Notes: generated by a model not told the origin, from the sequence alone. Shown: positions 7,571 to 16,924, counted from the stretch's first letter. The stretch is 64,000 bases of DNA from JAWLHU01 sp041690255 (GCA_041690255.1 JAWLHU010000014.1:1-64000), one strand, 5' to 3'. Program-made: numbers and translations.

Positions 7571-10138
7571 TTATGCCGGAAGTGAGAACGTGAAGGTGAC
7601 AGGACCGTAGCCCGCCACTCGGGCCCGCAGCGTCAGGGTGTGATCGCCAGGTGCGAGGGCCCGGCAGACGAACCAGACCGGCGTGGCCGTCATGAAGTGC
7701 AGCGGTGTCGCCGGGAGGATATCCACGGAGTGGAGGGTGCCATCTCGCTCGATCAGGAGGTCACTAAGAGGAGCCTCGACCCCATCTGTCGCAAGGGAGA
7801 GGATCTCCTTCCACGCCACCGGATGATGCGGGTTCTGTAGTGCGAAACGAAACCCCACTTCACCAGGCTGAATGCCAACCACTTCGATCAAGGGGCCGGT
7901 GGCATCGGGTCGGCCAGCTCCTTCCGTCTCGGGTTGGATTAGCAGGTCGAGAGCATGCTCCTCCAGGAGTCGCTCCCCCTGCCGGAGGACCGTCCGGAGC
8001 GTCACCGCACCAACGAGACCGGCCGGCGGCATCCAGCGAACTGTCTGCACGAACCGTACGGGCTCAGTATCCGTCGGGATCACGACGGGTATCGCTCCAT
8101 GCTGCCCATCGACCATCCATTCGATGACGGCATCGCCCTTAACGGTGGGGTTATCGTTGACCAACCACAGGTCGATGGAGACCTCCTGCCCTGGCCGATA
8201 GATCACGTTTCCCATCCGATCGCCGGTAAACTCCCCTGCTGGATCGATGATCACGTGGGTCGGTCGAAAGGCGTCCCGGAGGGCGTAGTAGGCCTGTTTC
8301 GGCAGGCGATGGTAGTCGACGACGGACCAGGTGATCGCGGGGTGACCATCCACAAACATGAAATGGGCGATACCGGCACTCGGCTTCCACTTGTGCTTTC
8401 GGAATTGCTCGGCCCCATAGCGGCTGATCCAGGCCTGGTACTTCTGCGAAGCGTCCACATACTCGGCCAGAGTCGGGAACTGGCTCGGGGCGCCGATCCC
8501 AAAGCTCGACCACTGGTAAGCCTGGTAGTCCCGGTAGACCCACGTCGGGTCGGTCGGCTCCACCGGCCACACCGTGCTGACCTCCTGCCAGAAGGGGGAG
8601 TCCAGGCTGGGCAGCGCCTGGGCGCCGTACTCGGTGCAGAAACGGGGACTGGCCTTCCGGTAGACGAGCCACGTGTCGTGGTACCAACCGCCGTAGGTAT
8701 GGATGTCCTTCTCACCCGATGCGGTTATTACCGGGCGGCTCGGGTCCAGATCCTGGGCAAGGAGTGTCACGTTCAGGTCCACCTCTCGATTCGCCCGGAA
8801 GCGGTGCGGATCCCCGAACCACCAGCAATGGGCCGGCCACGGCGGCTCGTTGTGCATAACCCAGACCACGATCGATGGATGGTTCAGGAGGTAACGGATC
8901 AACTTCTCAACCTGGTCCCGAGCCGCCCAGGCGAAGAAGACCCGATCTTCAGGCGGGGCGCCGAAGACGTAGCTACCGTTAAGGACGCCGTCGGCCATAA
9001 CAAGCAGGCCGAGTTCATCAGCCGCTTCGTAGAAGGAGTCGGGCTCCACGTGAGCGTGAACCCGCACGAGGTTCATGTTGGCATCTTTCATGAGCTGAAG
9101 ATCGGCTCGATGCCGCTCATAGGTAGCAGTGTCGAGCCGGAAGTCGCAAAGGTAGTTGGAACCCATGGGGAAGATAGGCCGGCCGTTGATCAGCCAGCCT
9201 GGCCCTTCCGGTTCACTTTCGCCACGGTACTCGACCGAACGAATACCGAACCGACTCTCGGTCACCGCCCTGGTCTGGTCTCCCAGGGTCAGCGTTGCGG
9301 TACCGGTGTACAGATGCTGTTCACCATGTGTCCATGGCCACCAGAGTTGGGGGTCGGCCACCGGAATTGCCAACTCGATCACCTGCGAACGATGCGGCCG
9401 TAGCCGGATCGGGGCGCTGACGGTGGGTGTTTCCGAGCCGGTGGAGTTCGCCGGTGCCAGGAACACGCTCAACTTCCCGGAGATTGCGTGTTCCACAAGG
9501 CTCGTAACCCGAGCAGTCACCTGAACGACTGCTGATCCATCGGAACGCAAATCAGGAGTGTAGTGAACGTGCTCCATGACTGCGTTACCGGTGCTGATCA
9601 GTGTGACTGGTGCCCAGAGCCCCAGGGGCTGGGTCCAGGCGTATGTATCGGGCAGTGCTCCGCGGGCGCCATTCGGGTAGGGCTTGCAGTCCCAATCATT
9701 CAGCACGCCCATGGGCGTCTTCTTGGCCGGCAGATCCCACTCGATTCGAGACTCGCAGCAGACCGTGAGGAGGTTCTCTGGTTCAAGGTCATCCGTGATA
9801 TCGAAGGCGAAGGGGGCAAAGTAGCCATAGTGCTGACCGAGGTGCTTCCCGTTGAGCCAGACGGTTGTAGACTGAAAGGCGCCCTTGAACTGGAGTAGCC
9901 AACGGCCAAGGCCTCCGGTTGGGCTCTTGAAGCGGACCCGGTACCAGATCGCCCCGCGTTCTTTCGTGGCCTCGTGCTGGGCGGGAACCGGGGTCTCGGG
10001 CCAGGTGGTATCGTTGAAATCGGGAGAGGCAAAGATCTCACCCGCACCCGTGGCGGCATATTGATAGCGCCACTGGTCGGGCAGGGCAATCACCGGACCG
10101 CCCTGAGAAACGAACAGCGAGAGAGCACCGTGGGCCAC
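7571..10138 (-). CDS. Glycoside hydrolase family 2 protein
   Basis: About 855 residues with the GH2 layout: an N-terminal jelly-roll sugar-binding domain (IWYRVRFKSP, VWLNGKHLGQHYGYFAPF), an Ig-like domain, a TIM barrel and further beta domains. The catalytic acid/base is probably E431 (VMHNEP) and the nucleophile E503 (FCTEYG). The substrate could be a beta-galactoside, mannoside or glucuronide; I cannot tell which. No signal peptide is seen, so it is probably cytoplasmic. I chose the GTG at 10138 because GGAGGG lies 6 bases upstream; an upstream GTG at 10192 would overlap tadA with a poor site. It separates tadA from the SRP RNA, which are normally neighbours, so it looks like an accessory insertion. 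Confidence 0.87.
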   Translation of the reverse strand: MAHGALSLFVSQGGPVIALPDQWRYQYAATGAGEIFASPDFNDTTWPETPVPAQHEATKERGAIWYRVRFKSPTGGLGRWLLQFKGAFQSTTVWLNGKHLGQHYGYFAPFAFDITDDLEPENLLTVCCESRIEWDLPAKKTPMGVLNDWDCKPYPNGARGALPDTYAWTQPLGLWAPVTLISTGNAVMEHVHYTPDLRSDGSAVVQVTARVTSLVEHAISGKLSVFLAPANSTGSETPTVSAPIRLRPHRSQVIELAIPVADPQLWWPWTHGEQHLYTGTATLTLGDQTRAVTESRFGIRSVEYRGESEPEGPGWLINGRPIFPMGSNYLCDFRLDTATYERHRADLQLMKDANMNLVRVHAHVEPDSFYEAADELGLLVMADGVLNGSYVFGAPPEDRVFFAWAARDQVEKLIRYLLNHPSIVVWVMHNEPPWPAHCWWFGDPHRFRANREVDLNVTLLAQDLDPSRPVITASGEKDIHTYGGWYHDTWLVYRKASPRFCTEYGAQALPSLDSPFWQEVSTVWPVEPTDPTWVYRDYQAYQWSSFGIGAPSQFPTLAEYVDASQKYQAWISRYGAEQFRKHKWKPSAGIAHFMFVDGHPAITWSVVDYHRLPKQAYYALRDAFRPTHVIIDPAGEFTGDRMGNVIYRPGQEVSIDLWLVNDNPTVKGDAVIEWMVDGQHGAIPVVIPTDTEPVRFVQTVRWMPPAGLVGAVTLRTVLRQGERLLEEHALDLLIQPETEGAGRPDATGPLIEVVGIQPGEVGFRFALQNPHHPVAWKEILSLATDGVEAPLSDLLIERDGTLHSVDILPATPLHFMTATPVWFVCRALAPGDHTLTLRARVAGYGPVTFTFSLPA

Positions 10139-10193
10139 GCTAATCCCTCCGAAGATTATTGCCTCCAAGATACCGCCGTCGACCACGTACACC

Positions 10194-10652
10194 CTACCGC
10201 CGACGCTCCCGGAAAAAGACCCTCATGATCTGACGGCACTCGGCCGCGAGAACGCCCTCCAGAACGTCCACCTGGTGGTTCAGCCCCGGGTTCTGCAGGA
10301 TCTCCAGCAGCGAGCGATCCGCCCAGGCCTTCGGGTCGGCCGCACCGTAGACCACCCGATCGACCCGGCTCTGAACCAGCGCCCCGGCACACATGGGGCA
10401 TGGTTCGACGGTCACGTACAGTGTGCAGCCGGAGAGCCGCCACCCCCCCAACTCCTGGCCAGCTTGACGAATAGCCAGTACCTCGGCATGGGCCGTCGCA
10501 TCATGGGCAAGCTCCCGCAAGTTATGGGAGCGGGCGACTATGGCGCCATCTTTCACGATGACGGCGCCGATTGGTACCTCGCCCAGGTCGTAGGCCTTGC
10601 GAGCCTCCGCCAGCGCCTCCTGCATATACTCCTCGTGCGTCACGTGTTTCAT
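10194..10652 (-). CDS. tadA: tRNA adenosine(34) deaminase TadA
   Basis: Deaminates adenosine 34 to inosine in tRNA-Arg(ACG), allowing wobble reading of CGN codons. 152 residues with the zinc deaminase motifs H55-A-E57 and PCPMC (C85, C88), and the TadA-specific order of elements. A GTG four codons in (MTHEEYMQ-like start) is equally plausible because GGGGG sits 9 bases before it; the annotated ATG has poorer spacing. In Bacillus the same gene lies next to the SRP RNA and dnaX. Confidence 0.94.
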   Translation of the reverse strand: MKHVTHEEYMQEALAEARKAYDLGEVPIGAVIVKDGAIVARSHNLRELAHDATAHAEVLAIRQAGQELGGWRLSGCTLYVTVEPCPMCAGALVQSRVDRVVYGAADPKAWADRSLLEILQNPGLNHQVDVLEGVLAAECRQIMRVFFRERRR

Positions 10653-10668
10653 CCCCCGTATGTATACA

Positions 10669-10696
10669 GAAGAGCAGACCGCCTGGTCTGCTCTTC
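10669..10696 (-). terminator. Perfect hairpin between tRNA-Ser and tadA
   Basis: A 12-bp perfect stem with a 4-base loop (10669-10680 with 10685-10696). It follows tRNA-Ser on the minus strand. The U tract is weak (CTTCTGT), so it may be a terminator, a processing signal or both. Confidence 0.5.
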
Positions 10697-10708
10697 ATCG
10701 TGTCGTCA

Positions 10709-10800
<92 letters not shown>

Positions 10801-10913
10801 AACTCGGTGTGCGGTCAGGTTTCTAGTTTACACAAGGGATTCGTCGGATGCAAGGGCAAGCGTGTCACCAGAAAACGGCCCTTGCGCCATTTGCTGCGCA
10901 TGGGCCGCCTGAT

Positions 10914-12179
10914 TTAGTCCTTGATAACGTCGCAGCCCATATACGGCCGTAGCACATCCGGCACGGTGATCGTGCCGTCCTCGTTCTGATAGTTCTCGAT
11001 GACCAGCGCAAGCGCACGCCCGACCGCGAGGCCCGAACCGTTCAGCGTATGCACAAACTCCGGCTTCCCGCCCTCCGGCCGGTAGCGAATGTTTGCACGA
11101 CGGGCCTGGAAGTCGCTCATGTTCGAGCAGCTCGATATCTCCACGTACTTCCCATAGCTGGGCATCCAGGCTTCGAGGTCATACTTCTTGTACTGGCCAA
11201 AACCCATATCACCCGTGCACATGAACATGCGCCGATAAGGAATGCCCAACTTCTCGAGGATCGCCTCTGCGCTTCCGACGATATCGTTCAAGGCCGCTTC
11301 GCTCTCCTCGGGTCGGGTGAACTGGACCATTTCGACCTTCTCGAAGTAGTGCTGGCGGATCAGGCCGCGGGTATCACGACCAGCAGCGCCGGCCTCACTC
11401 CGGAAGCACCCGCTGTAGCCAGCGTACTTGATCGGCAGCAACTTCTCATCCACGATCTCATCGCGGTGCATATTGACCAGCGGCACCTCGGCGGTCGATG
11501 CGAGGTGATAGTCCGTGCCTTCCAGACTGAAGACGTCTTCCTTGAACTTCGGGAACTGGCCGCTGCCGTAGTAGCTGGCGGTATTGATGATCACCGGCGG
11601 AAGTACCTCACGGTAGCCGTTCGCCACATGGTGATCCATGAAGAAGGCAACCAGCGCCCGGTTCAGCCGAGCCAGCCCACCTTTGATAAAGGTGAAACGG
11701 CTGCCGGTAACCTTGCCTGCCCGCTCAAAGTCGAGGCCATCAAGTCCTGCACCGATCTCCCAGTGTGCCTTGATCGGGAAGCTGAACTGGCGCGGCGTGC
11801 CCCACGTCTTCACTTCCACGTTATCGTTGTCATCCTGGCCCACCGGTACTTCAGGGGCCGGAATGTTAGGCAGAGCGTACATGAGCGCCTGAAGCTCTTC
11901 CTCCACCTCGCGACCCTTATCGTCCAGTTCCTTGATCCGGTCGCCAATGCTGCCCATTTCGCTAATGATGTGGCTTGCGTCCTGCCCCTGCTTCTTCAGG
12001 ATGCCGACCTGCTTGCTCACTTCATTCCGCCGGGCCTTCAACTGCTCAACCTCGGCCAGGATCTGGCGGCGTTCGACATCGAGCGCCAGAATTCGGTCCA
12101 GGTCAACATCAACACGCTTGTTGATTAGTGCCTGGCGGACCACATCAGGATTGGTGCGCACAAATCTCAAGTCTAACAC
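10914..12179 (-). CDS. serS: Seryl-tRNA synthetase
   Basis: Class II synthetase charging tRNA-Ser (and tRNA-Sec where present). 421 residues. The N-terminal long coiled-coil arm (about 27-105) grips the tRNA long variable arm. Class II motif 2 is CFRSEAGAAGRDTRG and motif 3 is GSGLAVGRALALVIE. It starts with GTG at 12179 preceded by AAGGGGG, 6 bases after mtnA. No T-box lies immediately upstream; the serine T-box at the head of the serA cluster may control it from a distance (inference), since only a U-less hairpin intervenes. Confidence 0.97.
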   Translation of the reverse strand: MLDLRFVRTNPDVVRQALINKRVDVDLDRILALDVERRQILAEVEQLKARRNEVSKQVGILKKQGQDASHIISEMGSIGDRIKELDDKGREVEEELQALMYALPNIPAPEVPVGQDDNDNVEVKTWGTPRQFSFPIKAHWEIGAGLDGLDFERAGKVTGSRFTFIKGGLARLNRALVAFFMDHHVANGYREVLPPVIINTASYYGSGQFPKFKEDVFSLEGTDYHLASTAEVPLVNMHRDEIVDEKLLPIKYAGYSGCFRSEAGAAGRDTRGLIRQHYFEKVEMVQFTRPEESEAALNDIVGSAEAILEKLGIPYRRMFMCTGDMGFGQYKKYDLEAWMPSYGKYVEISSCSNMSDFQARRANIRYRPEGGKPEFVHTLNGSGLAVGRALALVIENYQNEDGTITVPDVLRPYMGCDVIKD

Positions 12180-12185
12180 GGTCCA

Positions 12186-13223
12186 TTACCCCCTTTGAAG
12201 CAGTCGACGCAGGTTGACAGAAAACGGCGGATAGGCGATTCCCTTCTCGGTGATGATGCCGGTGATATACTTCGCTGGCGTTACGTCGAAGGCCGGGTTG
12301 GCCACCCCAATCCCTTCCGGTGCGATGCGCACGCCACCGATATGGGTGACCTCCTCATGCTTCCGCTCTTCGATCTCAATCTCCTCGCCAGACTCTATGG
12401 CCAGATCGACTGTGCTGGTGGGGGCGACCACGTAGAATGGAATCCCGTGTTCACGGGCCAGGACTGCCACACCATAGGTCCCAATCTTATTGGCGGTATC
12501 GCCATTGGCAGCGATCCGGTCAGCGCCGACGAAGGCGACCTGAATTCGGCCCAGGCGCATCATGTGGGCGGCCATGTTGTCGGTGATTAGTGTGGCGGGA
12601 ATGCCGAACTGGACACACTCCCAGGCGGTCAGGCGGGAGCCCTGGAGGACTGGGCGGGTCTCATCGACATAGACGTGGATCGACTTGCCCTGCTCGTGGG
12701 CCATTCGGATCACACCCAGGGCCGTGCCCCAGTCGACGGTGGCCAGTGAGCCGGTGTTGCAGTGCGTCAGCACGCCGGCCCCATCCACCACGAGGTCAGC
12801 CCCGTAGGTGGCCATCTGCTTGTTTACGGCCACATCTTCCTCGGCCAGTTGCTGGGCGTACTGGTAGATGGTTTCAGCCACATGAGCCGGGCTCTGGTCC
12901 TTGAGGCTGGCGGCCCGGTCCATTACCTTCTGGATCGCCCAGAACAGGTTGACCGCGGTAGGTCTGGTGGCTCGCAACTCAGCCGCGGCGGCCTCCAGAC
13001 CAGCCCAGAACTCTGCGGCTGGCTGATCCTTCAGGGCGTTGGCGGCCAGGGCCAGACCTCCGGCGGCGGTCACGCCAATCGCAGGGGCGCCCCGGACCGC
13101 AAGGGACTTGATTGCCTCACCCACCTGATGGTAGTCGATGCAGTCCAGGACCACCATTTCGTTGGGCAGGCGTCGTTGATCGATCAGGCGGACATATTCG
13201 CGGGACAACTCAACCGTACGCAC
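12186..13223 (-). CDS. mtnA: S-methyl-5-thioribose-1-phosphate isomerase
   Basis: Methionine-salvage enzyme converting methylthioribose-1-phosphate to methylthioribulose-1-phosphate. 345 residues, eIF2B-alpha-like fold. Signature segments are RGAPAIGV (44-51), the active-site THCNTGSLATVDWGTALG with its catalytic Cys, and GADRIAANGDTANKIGTY containing the catalytic Asp. No other mtn genes are in the window. It is sandwiched between serA and serS with 6 bases to serS, so the pair is probably co-transcribed. Confidence 0.94.
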   Translation of the reverse strand: MRTVELSREYVRLIDQRRLPNEMVVLDCIDYHQVGEAIKSLAVRGAPAIGVTAAGGLALAANALKDQPAAEFWAGLEAAAAELRATRPTAVNLFWAIQKVMDRAASLKDQSPAHVAETIYQYAQQLAEEDVAVNKQMATYGADLVVDGAGVLTHCNTGSLATVDWGTALGVIRMAHEQGKSIHVYVDETRPVLQGSRLTAWECVQFGIPATLITDNMAAHMMRLGRIQVAFVGADRIAANGDTANKIGTYGVAVLAREHGIPFYVVAPTSTVDLAIESGEEIEIEERKHEEVTHIGGVRIAPEGIGVANPAFDVTPAKYITGIITEKGIAYPPFSVNLRRLLQRG

Positions 13224-13256
13224 GAGATGGATCTCCCTTCATCGGTCTGCTGCTAT

Positions 13257-13278
13257 CCTCTCCCGCCGGCGGGAGAGG
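13257..13278. repeat. Perfect 22-base palindrome upstream of mtnA
   Basis: CCTCTCCCGCC followed exactly by its reverse complement, in the serA-mtnA gap. It has no T tract on either side, so it is not a standard terminator. The same gap contains a looser inverted pair (GTTCGC...GCGAAC, near 13310-13350). Confidence 0.7.
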
Positions 13279-13378
13279 CATCCAGTCCCGGGCAGGCCTA
13301 CACGTGTTCGCCGCTCCGAGGGCCTTTCCCTTCCTGGGGCGCCGCGAACTTGAAGGGCACTTGACGTACGGCTTGAGT

Positions 13379-15016
13379 TCACGCCCGCTCTGCCTGGGCC
13401 AGGGTGACAGACTGGACGGTCGGGACTCCCATGACCCGACGGAGTTCTTCTAGCACCTCGGGAGCCAGGGATTCATCGATCTGGAGGAGCATCAGTGCCT
13501 CGCCGCGGGCCTGGTGCCGACCGAGATGCATGCCGGCGATGTTAACATCTTGCGCGCCCAGCAGCGTGCCGAAGCGGCCGACCATGCCTGGCTGGTCCTT
13601 GTGTTGGCTGACCAGCATCTGCCGGGTCGGGGCCATGTCGATCGGCAGCCCGTCAACAGCGGCGAACCGCATGCCGCCATCGCGCCGGAGCAGGCCCGCG
13701 ATCTGGTGCTCAACGCCGCGCCCGCTCACTTTCACTGTGATGACGCTCGCGGCGGGGGAAAGGGTGCCAAAGCCGCCGTTGCCGTTCTCGCCCATGGGTG
13801 GATGGGTCAAGGAGCGCCCTTCCTGTACCTGAATTCCGCGCCGGCGAGCGATACCCGGGGCGTTGATATAGTTCACCTGATCGGCCATCTGGCTTGCCAG
13901 GATCCCCTTGAGAACCGAGTTGGTCAGCAGGGTGGTCGGATGCTTGGCCAGCTCACCGGTGTAAGTCACCTCAACCTGGTCGTAGGAGCCGGGGAAGGCC
14001 TGAGCCAGGAAAGCGCCGAGGGTCTCCGCCAGCGGCAGGTGACTGGTGATGATCGCCGCCTCGTCGCGAGGTACCTGCGGTAGATTCACGGCCTCCGGCA
14101 CCAGTTCACCCCGAAGCACCCGCAGCACATACTCCGCGATGTACCGGCCGTTGGCGTCCTGTGCCTCCTCGGTTGATGCGGAAAGATGTGGGGTAACTAC
14201 CACGTTGGGCAGGCCGAAGAGCGGGCTGCTAGTGCAGGGTTCGGCGGCGAAGACATCGAGGGCAGCTCCAGCCAGCCTCCCGGTGGAGAGCACCTCGTAG
14301 AGCGCCTCTTCATCGATCATACCGCCTCGGGCGCAGTTGATAATGCGCGCCGAGGGCTTCAGGAGCGCCAGTTCCTGCGCTCGGATCAACTTCGCTGACT
14401 CGCTGGTTTTGGCGGCGTGAATCGTGAGGAAGTCAACCTGTGGCAGCAGGTCCGGGACCGCGGGGACCAGAGTCACACCCAAATGCTCTGCTCGGGCAGC
14501 CGGGACGTAGGGATCGTAGGCGAGGATCTTCATGCCGAAGGCTCTGGCCCGGACCGCCACCTCCGAGCCGATCCGCCCCAATCCGATGATTCCCAGCGTC
14601 TTGCCGTAGAGCTCAGTGCCCACATAGGTCTTCCGATCCCAACGCCCCTCGCGGGCGAGAGCACTGTGAGCCTGGGGAATGTGTCGGGCCACTGCGACCA
14701 GCAGGCCCATCGCCTGTTCGGCTGTGGAGTAGGTATTGGCACCCGGGACATTGACGACGACCACGCCGCGCTCGGTCGCGGCATCCACGTTGATGTTATC
14801 CACCCCGACACCGGCCCGGCCCACAACCTTGAGCTTCGTGGCCCGCGACAGGACCTCTGCGGTTACCTTGGTCTCTGAACGAGTGATCAGGGCGTCATAC
14901 TCGCCGATCACCTCCAGCAGTTCTGCGGGGGAGAGCTTCTTCTGATCTACGTCGTGCTCCGCCTTAAGGAGTTGAACCCCTGTCTCCGAAATCGCCTCTG
15001 CCACCAAGACCCGCAT
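13379..15016 (-). CDS. serA: D-3-phosphoglycerate dehydrogenase (long form with ASB and ACT domains)
   Basis: First step of serine biosynthesis: oxidises 3-phosphoglycerate to phosphohydroxypyruvate with NAD. 545 residues, the long type. It shows the NAD motif GLGRIG (145-150), catalytic Arg in NCARGG, the catalytic His in TPHLSAST, then an allosteric substrate-binding domain and a C-terminal ACT domain, which usually gives serine feedback. The start at 15016 (MRVLVAEA) has GGAGG 9 bases upstream. It belongs to the operon under the serine-type T-box. Confidence 0.96.
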   Translation of the reverse strand: MRVLVAEAISETGVQLLKAEHDVDQKKLSPAELLEVIGEYDALITRSETKVTAEVLSRATKLKVVGRAGVGVDNINVDAATERGVVVVNVPGANTYSTAEQAMGLLVAVARHIPQAHSALAREGRWDRKTYVGTELYGKTLGIIGLGRIGSEVAVRARAFGMKILAYDPYVPAARAEHLGVTLVPAVPDLLPQVDFLTIHAAKTSESAKLIRAQELALLKPSARIINCARGGMIDEEALYEVLSTGRLAGAALDVFAAEPCTSSPLFGLPNVVVTPHLSASTEEAQDANGRYIAEYVLRVLRGELVPEAVNLPQVPRDEAAIITSHLPLAETLGAFLAQAFPGSYDQVEVTYTGELAKHPTTLLTNSVLKGILASQMADQVNYINAPGIARRRGIQVQEGRSLTHPPMGENGNGGFGTLSPAASVITVKVSGRGVEHQIAGLLRRDGGMRFAAVDGLPIDMAPTRQMLVSQHKDQPGMVGRFGTLLGAQDVNIAGMHLGRHQARGEALMLLQIDESLAPEVLEELRRVMGVPTVQSVTLAQAERA

Positions 15017-15021
15017 GGGAA

Positions 15022-15738
15022 TCAGCCTCCTTGTTTGGGATAGGGTACCTTCTCGCTCTCCCACTCCACCAGGCGCCCGCCCACTGGGGCGAGCACGTAG
15101 TCCACGATCTCCTGGGCGTGCTTCGGGTGCATGCCGCTGGCGTAGTAGTCTCGCAGCATAACCCCGAGCAGCGAATCCCGCTCAGCGACGTAAAGGTAGA
15201 TGCGCTTCGACTTCGCTCCGTGCAGCCGGTTGAGCTTGCAGAAAGTGGTCATGGCCTGTTGGACGACAGCGGCGCCCACAATGCGGGAAGCGATGGGATC
15301 ATGCTCTACGTCATCCAGATCATCGGCCAGGTCGGTCAGTCCATACCGCAGCAGGTCCACCTGCTCGACGGAAAGCGCCGGTGCCGGGGACTCCCAGCGC
15401 CTGCGTGCGATCTCCTGCAGTTCTGCCGTCTCGCCGGTCCGGTCAAGCAGGATCTCCCCCGTCGCGAAGCCTGCTGCGGCTGCGATCTCCTCCGGTCGGG
15501 TGATTCGCCAACGCATGGACTCGACGTTGTTGAAAAAGAGTTCGGTCGTCACGCCGGCATAGCGGCGAGTGGCCCGCCAGGTCAGTCGCTTGTGGGTGAC
15601 TACGTAGAGGTCCAGGTCACTGGTAACTCCGGGAGTCCCCTGCTGAACGGAGCCCGTCCAGAGGATGCCCACGATCTCCGGATCAGCAGTGATCTCTGCG
15701 GTAGCTGCGTCGAGTGCGATGCGGTAGCGGTCATCCAT
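15022..15738 (-). CDS. Nucleotidyltransferase-domain protein in the serine operon
   Basis: 238 residues with a Pol-beta-type nucleotidyltransferase core near the N-terminus: GS(29-30)...GTPGVTSDLDLYV, metal-binding pair D41/D43. The rest is helical, resembling the C-terminal part of aminoglycoside-adenylyltransferase-like or MNT-type proteins. The target is unknown. It overlaps the aminotransferase stop by 8 bases and ends 5 bases before serA, so it is translationally embedded in a serine-biosynthesis operon. I do not recognise a named family; resistance or toxin-antitoxin roles are possible but have no support here. Confidence 0.75.
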   Translation of the reverse strand: MDDRYRIALDAATAEITADPEIVGILWTGSVQQGTPGVTSDLDLYVVTHKRLTWRATRRYAGVTTELFFNNVESMRWRITRPEEIAAAAGFATGEILLDRTGETAELQEIARRRWESPAPALSVEQVDLLRYGLTDLADDLDDVEHDPIASRIVGAAVVQQAMTTFCKLNRLHGAKSKRIYLYVAERDSLLGVMLRDYYASGMHPKHAQEIVDYVLAPVGGRLVEWESEKVPYPKQGG

Positions 15739-16891
15739 GGAGGTGATTCACCCACGCTTTCTGAGCCGCTGCAACTGCGGCACCTAGTTCGACTTGGAAG
15801 CCATTGAGCGTCAGGGCCATTTCGGTCGCCGCCAGCGCCTGGATTACATCGTTGGGCGTGACGTAGCCCAAATGACCGATGCGAAAGATCGTCGCTTCGA
15901 GCTCGGCCTGCCCACCGGCCAGTTGCACCCCGAGTTGCTCCCTGGCCGTTTTCCGCAGCTTTTTCGGCTCAATCGGGGATAGTACGGCGGTGACCGAGTT
16001 AGATGCGTAGGTCTCATCCTTAGCGAGGAGGGAGAGGCCCATGGCCTTAACGCCGGCCCGGCACATCTCGCCCATCAGCCGGTGGCGTGCCCAGGCCCCC
16101 TCTACGGTCTCCGCCTGAATCATCCGTAGAGAAGCCTGGAGGGCGTAAAACAGGGTAATGGCCGGGGTGTAGGGGGTCTGCCGCTTCAGGTAGCTGCTGT
16201 GCACGGCCTGAAGGTCCCAGTAGAAGCGAGGTATCTTGCTGGTCTCGCTAGCCGCCCGGGCCCGCTCGGAGAAGGCGATCATGGAGAGTCCAGGCGGGCA
16301 CATGAGCGCCTTCTGGGCGCCTGTCAGCACCACGTCCAGGTCCCAGGCATCGAACTCCAGGGGCAGGGCACCAAGACCGGAAACACTGTCCACCATAATC
16401 AGGGCGCCGTGCTCCCGGACCACCTTGGCAATCGCCTGCACATCGTTGGTAATGCCGGTCGAGGTCTCGTTATGCTGCACCAGGACCGCCTTAATGACCC
16501 CGGACTTGTCCGCTGCAAGGCGTTCGGCGATCCGGCTTGGGTCCGCTGCCTGACCCGGTTCAGCGATCAGCCTTTCAAGCGTGAAGCCCAGTGCCTTGGC
16601 TACCTTGACCCAGCGCTCCCCAAAATCGCCCACGGAGACGGAAAGTACCGTATCTCCAGGGTTCAGGGTGTTTACCAGAGCCGCTTCCCAGCCACCAGAC
16701 CCGGCGCCGGGGAAAATGTAGACTGGTTGCTCGGTACGGAAAAGGGAGCGGAGGCCCTGGGAGACCTCATCGAAGAGGGAGAAAAAGGCCTCTCCCCGGT
16801 GGTTGATCATCGGTTGAGACATCGCCGCTGCCACCTGGGGCGGGATTGGCGTGGGTCCAGGAATCATGAGCAGGGACTTCTCGTTCAACAT
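15731..16891 (-). CDS. Class V aminotransferase (serine biosynthesis type)
   Basis: Fold-type I PLP enzyme of the alanine/serine-glyoxylate aminotransferase family, 386 residues. The PLP lysine is K194 (GAQKAL), with the upstream Asp in MVDSVSGLG. The linkage to serA and the serine T-box suggests it makes phosphoserine from phosphohydroxypyruvate in place of a canonical SerC; alanine-glyoxylate or serine-pyruvate transamination cannot be excluded. The start at 16891 (MLNEKSL) has GGGAGG about 9 bases upstream. It is the first gene of the operon. Confidence 0.9.
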   Translation of the reverse strand: MLNEKSLLMIPGPTPIPPQVAAAMSQPMINHRGEAFFSLFDEVSQGLRSLFRTEQPVYIFPGAGSGGWEAALVNTLNPGDTVLSVSVGDFGERWVKVAKALGFTLERLIAEPGQAADPSRIAERLAADKSGVIKAVLVQHNETSTGITNDVQAIAKVVREHGALIMVDSVSGLGALPLEFDAWDLDVVLTGAQKALMCPPGLSMIAFSERARAASETSKIPRFYWDLQAVHSSYLKRQTPYTPAITLFYALQASLRMIQAETVEGAWARHRLMGEMCRAGVKAMGLSLLAKDETYASNSVTAVLSPIEPKKLRKTAREQLGVQLAGGQAELEATIFRIGHLGYVTPNDVIQALAATEMALTLNGFQVELGAAVAAAQKAWVNHLHG

Positions 16892-16924
16892 GGTGGTCCG
16901 CCTCCCTTTCTTCGGTCGCCGCTC

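Noticed and set aside
7955..9403. Long plus-strand open frame (about 480 codons) opposite the GH2 gene
   Set aside because: No recognisable domain and no good ribosome-binding site; the opposite strand encodes a complete GH2 with both catalytic residues. Long antisense frames are common in GC-rich coding DNA.
11049..12128. Plus-strand open frame opposite serS
   Set aside because: Shadow of serS; the sequence is low-complexity His/Leu-rich and lacks a start signal.
13224..13378. SAM riboswitch upstream of mtnA
   Set aside because: The gap lacks the SAM-I core sequences, and no expression platform with a T tract is present.
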